A DNA stretch of 64,000 nt, taken from the NCBI GenBank assembly GCA_963774895.1, contig CAVZGN010000004.1:124001-188000 (forward strand), given 5' to 3'. The position numbers and the translations under genes are program-made. A model generated the notes under the pieces. The model was not told the DNA's origin. It did no database searches and worked only from the letters and a program-made list of their open reading frames with translations. Of the stretch, positions 46,420 to 54,014 are shown in pieces. The DNA comes from REEB76 sp963774895 (GTDB taxonomy: Bacteria; Pseudomonadota; Gammaproteobacteria; Natronospirales; REEB76). The first letter of the stretch is position 1; every line of letters begins with the position of its first letter.

Positions 46420-46481
46420 CGCGACTCCAACAAGAAATATAAGGGCGCCTAAAGTTTGCTTGACTTACAGAAATACAGACA

Positions 46482-46498
46482 ATTCTCTACACGAGAAT
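46482..46498. promoter_or_regulatory. Candidate operator upstream of the winged-helix gene
   Basis: ATTCTC-TACAC-GAGAAT, perfect 6-bp arms, centred about 70 bp upstream of the regulator start. On the minus strand it lies between a TTGATT -35-like and a TGTATT -10-like hexamer. Autoregulation is inferred from position only. Confidence 0.4.
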
Positions 46499-46550
46499 CA
46501 AACTGTATCCGTTTATAGGTACGCCAGCCCTCCCCTGGCTAACGAATAGA

Positions 46551-46650
46551 CATAATACGCCATGAAATAGTGCAGCCCAGCGATTCAGGCTCGTATCAGT
46601 GAATCCACTAGATTAATCAGCCGTCTAGCACAGCAATCAATGCGCCTGCC
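46551..46650. repeat. 100-bp direct repeat, copy A (3' flank of the S9 peptidase gene)
   Basis: Begins CATAATACGCCATGAAATAG and runs 14 bp into the coding end of the peptidase. It matches 48901-49000 in the same orientation at about 90 of 100 positions. The two copies enclose the peptidase gene (offset 2350 bp). Confidence 0.9.
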
Positions 46651-48670
46651 GGGCGCCCGGCGGCCCGATGTGCTTGTCAAAAAACGCGAGCATCCGAGTG
46701 TACAGCTCCAGTTTATGATCCAGCGTATAGAACCCATGCCCTTCGTTGCGGTAATACAGCCATTCATAAGGCTTATGGATCTTGTCCAGCGCATCCCGGA
46801 GTTCGTCCGCCTGATCTTCAGGCACGGTCTTGTCTTCGCCGCCGTGCGCTAGAAACAGCGCGGCCTTGATCTGGTCCACGTGGAATACCGGCGAGTGGGC
46901 CTGGAGATAATCCTCGTCATCGCCCAGTTCCGTGGTGATGGCCGGGATCTCGGACTGATAGTGGAGCGTGTGGAAGTGGCTGCGGAATGACACCAGATCG
47001 TACACGCCGGCATAACCCACGGCGCATTGGTACAGGTCCGGCTCCTTGACCACGCCTTCGATGGCCGCATACCCGCCATAGCTCGCACCGTAAATGCAGA
47101 TGCGCTGCGGGTCGGCGATGCCCTGCTGAATGGCCCAGTGGGTGCCGTCGGTCACATCATCCTGCATGGCCCCGCCCCACTGGCGGTACCCGGCTTTCTG
47201 GTAGGCATAGCCGTAGCCGCCCGAGCCCCGGAATTCAATTTGCAACACCGCATAGCCGTGATAGGCGAAGAACTGCACTTCCGGAATAAAATCCCAGTTA
47301 TCGCGTATTCCAAACGGCCCGCCATGCGGCAGCACGATGAGCGGAAGATGCTGGCTTTGACCCAGGGGCAGCGTCAGATAAGCATGGATCGTCATGCCGT
47401 CACGCGCCTTGAACTGGATGGGTTGCATGGGCGCCATGGCGTTGGGATCGATGCCCGGTAGCACCTTGAACAAGTGTATGGTCTTGCCGCTCTTGGCCTC
47501 GTAAAGATAATAATCCCCGGGATTCCGGTCGCTGGACACGAACAGGATGCTGAGGCTGCCATCCACTGTCCGGCTGGTGATCATGACATTCTGGCCGGCA
47601 AATTTCTTTTGCAGATCCTCCAGCAGCTTGGCCTCCGGTGCCGTCTTGTCTAGCAAAACCCATACCGGCCGGTCGGCCATATATTCGAATGCCAGCAGCG
47701 ACAGTCCGTCGTCTGAAACCAACCAGGCATTTTCCGCATTAAACAGATTATCGATGTCGTAACCGGGGTCTGCGTACAGCAAGGTTTTGTTCCAGGTGCG
47801 CGGATTGACCAGGAACAGACCGGTGGTGCCGGCCGGAGTCATGCCGGCATAGTAGAACGCCCGGTTGTCCGCCGTGAACATCCAGGGCCCATAAGCCGTG
47901 TAGCGCGGTTCCGTTGCCAGGAACTCAGACATGTTGTACCACCCGGATTGCGGGTCGCAGGGAATGGCGTAGGCCATCTCCGGATCGTAGGTTAGCTGGT
48001 TGTAACCCAACCACAGGCGTGTATAGCCCGCGTTGTCGTCATAAACATAACCGCCGGCCCGGTCAGTCAATTCACCAGCGCTGGGTGGCGCGCTGCTGTG
48101 TGTGCCGGGACAGGGCGACAGGTGGGTGGCTCTGGCATTTTTATTGTCTGCGGCATATTTTACCTCTTGGTCAAACTCCAGGAATTCCCCGCCTCCCAAT
48201 TCAACATAGCCAGTTCTCCCCTGGTTGCGATACAAGACGCGGTATACGTCATTGGGATAGGCGATGCTGTCGACGTTGCCACTCTTGATATTCATCGCCC
48301 ACACATACCCGGTCGAGACCGGATGATCGTACCAGCCATATTGATGGGCCGTGGTAAACAGCAGCTGAGTATTATTGGCCCACCATATTCCGACCGGCAG
48401 AAATTCACCCAGCGAGTAATGGGCATAGACGCTGGCAGTCGCGACAGCCACGATATCAACCTGTGATTGTTCCTCATGGCCCTTGATCGGGCCGATCACC
48501 GCCAGATATTTCCCGTCCGGCGATATCTTGACGTTTCTGAATTGCGCATGCTGAAAGAAGGCCGCGGCCGGGATGTCGATTTTTGGTTGTGCCAGCGCCG
48601 CTGGCGCCGCCACAACAAGCAGTAACGCCCACAGCCGCCAATCCCGGATGCAACGCGTGAATTTCCTCAA
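46637..48670 (-). CDS. Secreted S9-family prolyl oligopeptidase-like peptidase
   Basis: About 677 aa from a TTG at 48670; the start is uncertain because a MITE-like insertion ends 10 bp upstream, and the same frame runs on through that element to 48832. The N-terminus has a signal peptide (basic region, ALLLVVAAPAALA, cleavage before QPK). Residues ~25-400 look like a beta-propeller; the C-terminal alpha/beta-hydrolase has the nucleophile Ser in GASYGGY, the Asp in HGGEDKTVP and the His in NEGHGF. The family cleaves peptides, often after proline or basic residues. The gene is flanked by 100-bp direct repeats. Confidence 0.88.
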   Translation of the reverse strand: MRKFTRCIRDWRLWALLLVVAAPAALAQPKIDIPAAAFFQHAQFRNVKISPDGKYLAVIGPIKGHEEQSQVDIVAVATASVYAHYSLGEFLPVGIWWANNTQLLFTTAHQYGWYDHPVSTGYVWAMNIKSGNVDSIAYPNDVYRVLYRNQGRTGYVELGGGEFLEFDQEVKYAADNKNARATHLSPCPGTHSSAPPSAGELTDRAGGYVYDDNAGYTRLWLGYNQLTYDPEMAYAIPCDPQSGWYNMSEFLATEPRYTAYGPWMFTADNRAFYYAGMTPAGTTGLFLVNPRTWNKTLLYADPGYDIDNLFNAENAWLVSDDGLSLLAFEYMADRPVWVLLDKTAPEAKLLEDLQKKFAGQNVMITSRTVDGSLSILFVSSDRNPGDYYLYEAKSGKTIHLFKVLPGIDPNAMAPMQPIQFKARDGMTIHAYLTLPLGQSQHLPLIVLPHGGPFGIRDNWDFIPEVQFFAYHGYAVLQIEFRGSGGYGYAYQKAGYRQWGGAMQDDVTDGTHWAIQQGIADPQRICIYGASYGGYAAIEGVVKEPDLYQCAVGYAGVYDLVSFRSHFHTLHYQSEIPAITTELGDDEDYLQAHSPVFHVDQIKAALFLAHGGEDKTVPEDQADELRDALDKIHKPYEWLYYRNEGHGFYTLDHKLELYTRMLAFFDKHIGPPGARQAH

Positions 48671-48679
48671 ATATCTTGA

Positions 48680-48822
48680 GGGCACCTCTAAAAGTTGATC
48701 TTTACGCTTTCCAGTGTCGTTAAAAACGACCTCGAAATCCTCATGTATCGGCATATACACTCTGGTTCCTCGGTTATTTTTGCCTAACCGGAAACCAAAA
48801 TCTCTAATTTTTAGAAGCGCCC
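48680..48822. mobile_element. MITE-like element, copy 1 (143 bp)
   Basis: Starts GGGCACCTCTAAAA and ends with the inverted counterpart TTTTTAGAAGCGCCC. It is flanked by TTGA (48676-48679 and 48823-48826), a likely 4-bp target duplication. There is no transposase. The right-hand ~75 bp are nearly identical to 58184-58260. It inserted next to the start of the S9 peptidase gene, so the peptidase now lacks a clear native promoter and ribosome site; the terminal repeat offers an AGAGGTG that might serve. Confidence 0.82.
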
Positions 48823-48900
48823 TTGAATTCAATGCTGGAACCCTGGCAACCCATTACACATCTAGCAAGATTTGGCCCGCCCGGTCCCGGGTGGCGGAAA

Positions 48901-49000
48901 CATAATACGCCCTGAAATAGTGCAGCCCAGCGTTTCAGATTCGTATCAGTGAATCTACTAGGCTAATCAGCCGTCTAGCACATCAATCAATGCACTTGCC
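48901..49000. repeat. 100-bp direct repeat, copy B (no gene attached)
   Basis: Second copy of 46551-46650, about 90% identical, including the last codons and TGA of a peptidase-like 3' end on the minus strand. No peptidase body precedes it; only a 74-bp stretch separates it from the end of the S9 reading frame's upstream region. It is probably the scar of a tandem duplication or of recombination at an insertion site. Confidence 0.88.
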
Positions 49001-49077
49001 TGCCTTGCCCCCCCGTTTTCCCAGCCGCGTGACCACGCGCTTGAGTTATTCGGCAAGCGAACCGACCTTCCGCAATG

Positions 49078-49383
49078 TCAGGCGGCCTTGGTTTTGATCG
49101 GCTTCAATTGCCGCTGAATCTCAGGCAGCACCTCACGCCGCGCCTGCGCCAGATCGTATTGTGCCTGCTGCAGCACCCAGGCTTCCGCTGTGCGCCCCGG
49201 GAACACGCGCGCCAGTCGCAGCGCCATCTCGCTGGATATCCCCGCGCGCTCGTTCAGGAGATCGGAGAGATGCTTCCTGGAAATATCTAGAGCGGCTGCG
49301 GCATCAGTGACCGACAGCCTGAGCGGCTCGATTACCTGGCGGCGTATCACGCTGCCGGGATGTGGGGGGTTGAGCATAGGCAT
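49078..49383 (-). CDS. higA: HigA-family antitoxin
   Basis: 101 aa. NPPHPGSVIRRQVIEPLRLS and the helix-turn-helix AAALDISRKHLSDLLNERAGISSEMALRLARVF are the signature of HigA addiction-module antitoxins. It lies 5 bp downstream of its toxin gene, and is expected to repress the promoter at 49710-49738 alone and together with the toxin. Confidence 0.93.
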   Translation of the reverse strand: MPMLNPPHPGSVIRRQVIEPLRLSVTDAAAALDISRKHLSDLLNERAGISSEMALRLARVFPGRTAEAWVLQQAQYDLAQARREVLPEIQRQLKPIKTKAA

Positions 49384-49388
49384 GTTGT

Positions 49389-49685
49389 TTACTCCAGATC
49401 TAAGTGATAGTCCTCGTAATCCACATCAAACACATCTTCTCCATCGAAACGAAACGTCACGCGCCAGTTTTGCTTGACGGTCATCGCCCAGCTGCCACGG
49501 CGTGTACCTTTCAGCGGGTGCAAATCCAGTCTTAATCCCGGCAGCTTGAGATCGTCAGGTGTCCGAGCGGAATCCAATAATGCCAGCATATCTTTGACCT
49601 TATCGCGGTGACTCGCATGCACCTTGCTCTCGATTCCCTGCTCATACAGCTGTCTGAGCGCTTTGCTTCCGAAGCTTTTGATCAT
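49389..49685 (-). CDS. higB: HigB-family toxin
   Basis: 98 aa from the ATG at 49685 (MIKSFGSKALRQLYEQG), the usual HigB start; an ATG two codons earlier (49691) is possible. RelE-fold ribosome-dependent mRNA interferase. LHPLKGTRRGSWAMTVKQNWRVTFRFD carries the basic and aromatic residues of the HigB active face. Toxin-first order with higA. Confidence 0.93.
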   Translation of the reverse strand: MIKSFGSKALRQLYEQGIESKVHASHRDKVKDMLALLDSARTPDDLKLPGLRLDLHPLKGTRRGSWAMTVKQNWRVTFRFDGEDVFDVDYEDYHLDLE

Positions 49686-49709
49686 ACGCATCCCTGCTCG
49701 ACTGGAAAA

Positions 49710-49738
49710 AGAGTAACCTGTCACCTATCAGGTGTCAA
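49710..49738 (-). promoter_or_regulatory. higBA promoter
   Basis: -35 TTGACA (49738-49733) and -10 TACTCT (49715-49710) with a 17-bp spacer, about 25 bp upstream of higB. It overlaps palindrome 49722-49734. Confidence 0.8.
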
Positions 49739-49750
49739 CCTATCTAGGTG
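49722..49750. promoter_or_regulatory. Tandem HigA operators
   Basis: CACCT-ATC-AGGTG (49722-49734) and CAACC-TATCT-AGGTG-like half sites (49736-49750). The first lies in the promoter spacer and touches the -35 box; the second lies just upstream. Paired palindromes of this kind are usual for HigA autorepression. Confidence 0.65.
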
Positions 49751-49768
49751 CCACATCCAGCGTCTCTC

Positions 49769-49812
49769 TTGTAGTAGCGGCAGCCCTGCCAGTGGAGGCG
49801 AATTTCGCGGGT
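49769..49812. repeat. Degenerate REP-like sequence
   Basis: TTGTAGTAGCGGCAGCCCTG followed by GCGAATTTCGCGG resembles the TTGTAGGAGCGGC...CGCGATT repeats seen at 58302 and 63844. Only partly preserved. Confidence 0.4.
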
Positions 49813-49846
49813 TAAGGCTTTTGGCGGCTCCTGACCACGTTATAAA

Positions 49847-49889
49847 TTACTCAATATATTGAGTAAATTTACTCAGTATAGTGAGCAAA
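49847..49889. promoter_or_regulatory. Two tandem palindromes upstream of rpoN
   Basis: First: TTACTCAATATATTGAGTAA (49847-49866), a perfect 20-bp palindrome. Second: TTTACTCAGTA/TAGTGAGCAAA (49868-49889), a near-palindrome with two mismatched pairs. Their centres are 22 bp apart, two helical turns, as for a cooperatively bound dimer. They are AT-rich in a GC-rich region. No regulator gene lies directly beside them; they might control rpoN or be the relic of a lost toxin-antitoxin promoter. Confidence 0.75.
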
Positions 49890-50072
49890 CCAATCGATAC
49901 GCTGCGCCCATCGCGGCGGCATGGACGCCTCCCGCCCGGTCAGCTATAACTACCTTATGGCCCTTGCCTTATATAGCCAGCCCTGGGGACCCGGGCGGCC
50001 GGTGGTAGTCTTTCCCATGGAGGCGAGGCCGCACGTGCACCTAGCCTTCGTTTGACAATAAGGATTGAGCAA

Positions 50073-51500
50073 TTGAAACCCTCTCTCGGCCTGCGACAGA
50101 TCCACCGGCTCGCCATGACCCCGGAGTTGCGACAGGCTTTGGGTCTGTTGCAGATGTCGGCCCTGGAACTGCGCGATTTGGTGCAGCAGTCCCTGGAAAA
50201 TAACCTGCTATTGGAGAAGGCCGAGGGCAGCGATGAAGTGCCCGCCGGCGAGAGCACCGAGCCACCGACTATCGATAGCCCGGACCCCGAAGCACCGGTT
50301 TCCGAAGCCGCCGAAGACCTGCCGGAAGTGGAATGGGACAGCGCGGAAGTGGATGTGACTTGGGGCGGCGGTGCTGGCGAGGATTTCCCCGAACCCACGG
50401 CACCCGTGGACATCCGTCTGCAGGAGTATCTGCACCAGCAACTGGAGCTCACGCATCTGAGCGCCCGCGACGCGGCCATCGGCGCGCTGATCATCGACAG
50501 CCTCAACGATGACGGTTATCTGACCGCCAGCCTGGAGGAGCTAAGGCCAGCCTTCGGCGACCCGGGCAACAGCCCCGAGCCCGAGGAGATGGAATCCGTG
50601 CTGCACCATATCCAGTCACTGGATCCGCCGGGTGTGGCCGCCCGCGACTTGAGCGAATGCTTAAGCATCCAGCTGCGCCAGCTGGAACCATCATCTGTTC
50701 AGGAACTGGCATTGCGCTTGGCGGCCAGACATCTGCAGGAACTAGCGGAGCATTCGAATGCGCAGCTGTGTCAGAAGCTGGCTGCCAGCCGGGACAATTT
50801 GAATGCGGCCATCGTGCTCATCCAGTCGCTCAATCCGCGACCCGGCACCGGCCTGACTACCAGCGCCGTGGATTTCATCATTCCCGATGTGGTGCTGTCG
50901 CGCCGCGGCGAGCGCTGGGTGGTGGAGCTCAACCCCGCCATCGCCCCTCGTCTGCGCGTCAATTCCATGTACGCCAAGGCCATCGGCCGCCGCCGCAACG
51001 GCGAGAACGCGGATCTGGGCCGGCAGCTGCAGGAGGCGCGCTGGCTGATCCGCAGCCTGAAGATGCGCAACCACACCTTGTTGCGCGTGGCCGAGTGCAT
51101 CGTGCGCCATCAGGCGGATTTTCTCGCCGACGGCGAGGAAGCCATGCACCCGCTGATGCTCAAGGAGGTGGCGGCGGAACTGGAATTGCATGAATCCACC
51201 ATCTCGCGAGTGGTGGCCAACAAATATCTGGCCACGCCGCGCGGCACGCTGGCCTTCCGGCACTTTTTTTCCAATGAGCTGTCAACAGAGGATGGCGGCG
51301 CGCTCTCGTCCGTCGCCATCCGCGCCTTGATCCGCAAACTGCTAACCCAGGAGGACCCCGACGATCCATTGAGCGATGACCGTATCACCAAGGAGCTTGT
51401 GAGCCGCGGCATCCACGTGGCGCGACGCACGGTGGCCAAATACCGTGAGTCCATGACCATTCCCCCGGCCCACAAACGTAAACGCCTCGCCATGAGGTAA
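50073..51500 (+). CDS. rpoN: RNA polymerase sigma-54 factor RpoN
   Basis: Alternative sigma factor that needs enhancer-binding ATPases. 475 aa from a TTG at 50073 that has AAGGA 8 nt upstream; the frame opens at a TTG at 50052 without such support. Region I (LAMTPELRQALGLLQMSALEL), an acidic region II (residues ~50-110), the core-binding domain, a helix-turn-helix (ELHESTISRVVANKYL) and the RpoN box ARRTVAKYRE near the C-terminus. Followed by hpf after 25 bp. In related bacteria it lies directly after lptB. Confidence 0.97.
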   Translation: MKPSLGLRQIHRLAMTPELRQALGLLQMSALELRDLVQQSLENNLLLEKAEGSDEVPAGESTEPPTIDSPDPEAPVSEAAEDLPEVEWDSAEVDVTWGGGAGEDFPEPTAPVDIRLQEYLHQQLELTHLSARDAAIGALIIDSLNDDGYLTASLEELRPAFGDPGNSPEPEEMESVLHHIQSLDPPGVAARDLSECLSIQLRQLEPSSVQELALRLAARHLQELAEHSNAQLCQKLAASRDNLNAAIVLIQSLNPRPGTGLTTSAVDFIIPDVVLSRRGERWVVELNPAIAPRLRVNSMYAKAIGRRRNGENADLGRQLQEARWLIRSLKMRNHTLLRVAECIVRHQADFLADGEEAMHPLMLKEVAAELELHESTISRVVANKYLATPRGTLAFRHFFSNELSTEDGGALSSVAIRALIRKLLTQEDPDDPLSDDRITKELVSRGIHVARRTVAKYRESMTIPPAHKRKRLAMR

Positions 51501-51525
51501 CAAACAGGACCATCAGGAGCACAGC

Positions 51526-51849
51526 ATGAAAATCGACATCAGCGGCCAGCATCTCGACATCACCCCGGCTCTGCGCAGTTACGTGCAAAATAAATTCGAA
51601 CGCCTGCAGCGGCATTTCGATCAGGTTACGCATGTGCACGTGGTGTTGACGGTATCGAAGCTGGAGCACAAGGTCGAAGCCACGCTGCCGGTGGCGCACG
51701 GCAAGCTGTTCGCTGATGCGGTGGATGAAGATATGTATGCCGCCATCGACGCCCTGACCGACAAGCTCGACCGCCAGATCAAGAAGTTCAAGGAAAAGAC
51801 CAACGGCCACCACGACCGTAGCAGTGTGCGCACCAACGCCGTCTCTTAG
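51526..51849 (+). CDS. hpf: Ribosome hibernation promoting factor (short HPF)
   Basis: 107 aa. Binds the 30S decoding region and promotes 100S dimers in stationary phase. MKIDISGQHLDITPALRSYV and DEDMYAAIDALTDKLDRQIKKFKEK are family signatures; there is no long C-terminal dimer domain, so it is the short gammaproteobacterial form. It follows rpoN and is closed by a rho-independent terminator at 51881-51908. Confidence 0.96.
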   Translation: MKIDISGQHLDITPALRSYVQNKFERLQRHFDQVTHVHVVLTVSKLEHKVEATLPVAHGKLFADAVDEDMYAAIDALTDKLDRQIKKFKEKTNGHHDRSSVRTNAVS

Positions 51850-51880
51850 ATGCCGGAGCACAGAACCGGCAGGACACAGA

Positions 51881-51908
51881 ACGGCGCGTCATGCAGGCGC
51901 GCCGTTTT
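51881..51908 (+). terminator. Rho-independent terminator after hpf
   Basis: ACGGCGCG (51881-51888) pairs perfectly with CGCGCCGT (51898-51905) over a 9-base loop and runs into TTTT. It separates rpoN-hpf from rapZ. Confidence 0.82.
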
Positions 51909-51976
51909 CGTACTCTCACCGCAAGCAGTTATGCTAGTGTGATGGCACCTAGCGCCACCGGCATCACAGGCACAGC

Positions 51977-52834
51977 ATGCGTCTCATCATCCTGAGCGGG
52001 CTCTCCGGTTCCGGGAAATCCGTGGCCCTGCACATGCTGGAGGACCTGGATTATTACTGCGTGGACAACATCCCCGCCAGCCTGCTGCAGGAATTCGTGC
52101 GCACCACCTTGCTGAGCAGCGATCCGGCCTATCACGACATGGCCATCGGCATCGATGCGCGCAACCGCCTGGAGGACATCCAGACGGTGCCGGAGACCGT
52201 GCGCCAGCTGCGTGCCCAGGGCATCGAATGCGAGATCGTGTTCCTGCACGCCGAAGAAAGCGTGCTGTTGAAACGCTACAACGAAACCCACCGCCCGCAC
52301 CCGCTGGCGGATGCAGGCCGCTCGCTGCGGGACGCGATCCGCGCGGAGCGCGAACTGCTGGGCGCCATCGCCGATGAAGCCGACGTGGTGCTGGATACCA
52401 CCCGCACCTCGATCCATGAATTGCGGGAACTGGTGCGGGCACGCATCCATCGCGGTGAACGCCAGGGCTTATCCCTGCTGTTCCAGTCGTTCGGCTTCCG
52501 TCACGGCCTGCCGGGCGATTCGGATTTCGTTTTCGACGCCCGCGGTCTGCCGAATCCGTATTGGGAACCCAAGCTCAGGGCGCTCACCGGCAAAGATCCG
52601 GCGGTGGTGCGCTTCCTGGACAACAGCCCGGCGGGGCAGCGCTTCGTTGCAGACCTGCGCAGTATGCTGGCGCACTGGATCCCGCAGTTCGAGTCCTCCA
52701 ACCGCCAATATCTCACGGTCTCGGTGGGCTGCACCGGCGGCTACCACCGCTCGGTGTACGTGGTGGAAAAACTCGCGGCGCATTTCCGCGAGCTGGGGCG
52801 CGAGGTGCTGGTGCGGCATAACGAATTGAAATGA
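51977..52834 (+). CDS. rapZ: RNase adapter / nucleotide-binding protein RapZ
   Basis: 285 aa. In E. coli RapZ binds GlmZ/GlmY small RNAs and tunes glucosamine-6-phosphate synthase, linking to cell-wall precursor supply. Walker A GLSGSGKS at residues 8-15, DNIPASLL, Walker B-like DVVLDTT, and the C-terminal domain with VSVGCTGGYHRSVYVVEKL. In many relatives ptsN lies between hpf and rapZ; here only a 127-bp gap with a terminator is present. Confidence 0.96.
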   Translation: MRLIILSGLSGSGKSVALHMLEDLDYYCVDNIPASLLQEFVRTTLLSSDPAYHDMAIGIDARNRLEDIQTVPETVRQLRAQGIECEIVFLHAEESVLLKRYNETHRPHPLADAGRSLRDAIRAERELLGAIADEADVVLDTTRTSIHELRELVRARIHRGERQGLSLLFQSFGFRHGLPGDSDFVFDARGLPNPYWEPKLRALTGKDPAVVRFLDNSPAGQRFVADLRSMLAHWIPQFESSNRQYLTVSVGCTGGYHRSVYVVEKLAAHFRELGREVLVRHNELK

Positions 52835-52847
52835 AGCGCGCACGGCT

Positions 52848-54014
52848 TCATTTGACTGCGAGTGCTTCCCCGGCGATGAATGGCAGGAGTTTGTCGGCCT
52901 GGGCGAGTGCGTCGTTGCGGCCCAGCTCGATCAGTTCCCGGCAATAGCCGGCTTCAAAAAGCAGATAACTCAACAGCTGGCTGCCGGTCTTATGCAGACC
53001 GCCCATGGCGCGCAGCAGCAAGCGCATGCTGCGCGGGAATTCCATGATATGGCGCCGCGCGATATCGCGGATATCCACACTCGGCATGATTACCATGGTA
53101 TCGATGATCCGCAGCGGCTGTTCCAGCGCCGCAAGCGGCGTCATATGGCTGAGGGTGGAATTGATGCGCTTCAAACGCTCCAGATCCGTGTACACCCGGT
53201 CGCTGAAGATCACATCCAGCAGATAGCCGGTGATCTGGCCGAGAGGTGGATACGGGATCGGCTCGCCGGGCGCGGGCAGCGGGTTGGGTTGTTCGTTACG
53301 CAAGCCGATCACCAGGATGCGCTCCGCCCCCAGATGCACCACCGGGCTGAGCGGCGCCGCCTGGCGCAATGAGCCGTCGCCAAAATATTCCTGGCCGATG
53401 CGCACCGCCGGAAAGATCGCCGGCAGCGATACCGAAGCCATGATGTGATCGAAGTGCAACTGCGACGGCCGGCCCTGGCGGCGGGTGCGCCACCAGGATT
53501 CCAACTCCGGTTTGCCCTCAAAAAAAGTGATGGCGCGCGCCGATGTATAGCCGGAACAGGTGATGGCCAGCGCATCCAGGTTTCCGGACCGGATGGCCTG
53601 CTGCAAGCGTTCGAACACGATGTGTTGCACAAGTAAACGCCTGAGGGGCGCATTGTCCAACAGCACGATGGGATTGCGGCGCCCGAATCCAGCATGCATC
53701 AGCGCCATGAACCAATAACTGATGTTCTTGAAGATGGTGTAGGCGTCGGTACGAAACACCCGGTCGCTGTGGATATGCTCCCATACGCTGGCGAGATGCT
53801 CGACACCCTTGCGGAATTGCAAGGCGTTGGTGGCGATGAAGGCCGCATTGATGGCGCCCGCGGAGGTGCCGGAGATGATCGGGAATGGATTGGGAGCATC
53901 CGCTGGCAACAGATCCGCGATGGCGCTGAGCACGCCGGCCTGGTAGGCGGCGCGGGCGCCGCCGCCCGGCAACACCAGTCCCAGTTTCGGCCGTGGTGTA
54001 GCGAGATCGTTCAT
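52848..54014 (-). CDS. Patatin-like phospholipase
   Basis: 388 aa from the ATG at 54014 (MNDLATPRPKLGLVLPGGGAR). Oxyanion loop GGGARAAYQAG, nucleophile elbow GTSAG and the catalytic Asp in FGDGSLR are all present, so a Ser-Asp-dyad lipid acyl hydrolase is expected. No signal peptide is seen; cytoplasmic or membrane-associated. The frame runs upstream to 54116, but that part has no family match. It is convergent with rapZ (13 bp) and divergent from the ParA-like gene. Confidence 0.92.
   Translation of the reverse strand: MNDLATPRPKLGLVLPGGGARAAYQAGVLSAIADLLPADAPNPFPIISGTSAGAINAAFIATNALQFRKGVEHLASVWEHIHSDRVFRTDAYTIFKNISYWFMALMHAGFGRRNPIVLLDNAPLRRLLVQHIVFERLQQAIRSGNLDALAITCSGYTSARAITFFEGKPELESWWRTRRQGRPSQLHFDHIMASVSLPAIFPAVRIGQEYFGDGSLRQAAPLSPVVHLGAERILVIGLRNEQPNPLPAPGEPIPYPPLGQITGYLLDVIFSDRVYTDLERLKRINSTLSHMTPLAALEQPLRIIDTMVIMPSVDIRDIARRHIMEFPRSMRLLLRAMGGLHKTGSQLLSYLLFEAGYCRELIELGRNDALAQADKLLPFIAGEALAVK

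Noticed and set aside
46441..46470. GGGCGCCTAAAG as a third MITE end
   Set aside because: Lacks the CTCT part of the end and has no partner end or target duplication.
46551..46650. Possible integron attC site flanking the S9 gene
   Set aside because: No GTTRRRY/RYYYAAC core pair and no integrase; it is a plain direct repeat with a gene 3' end.
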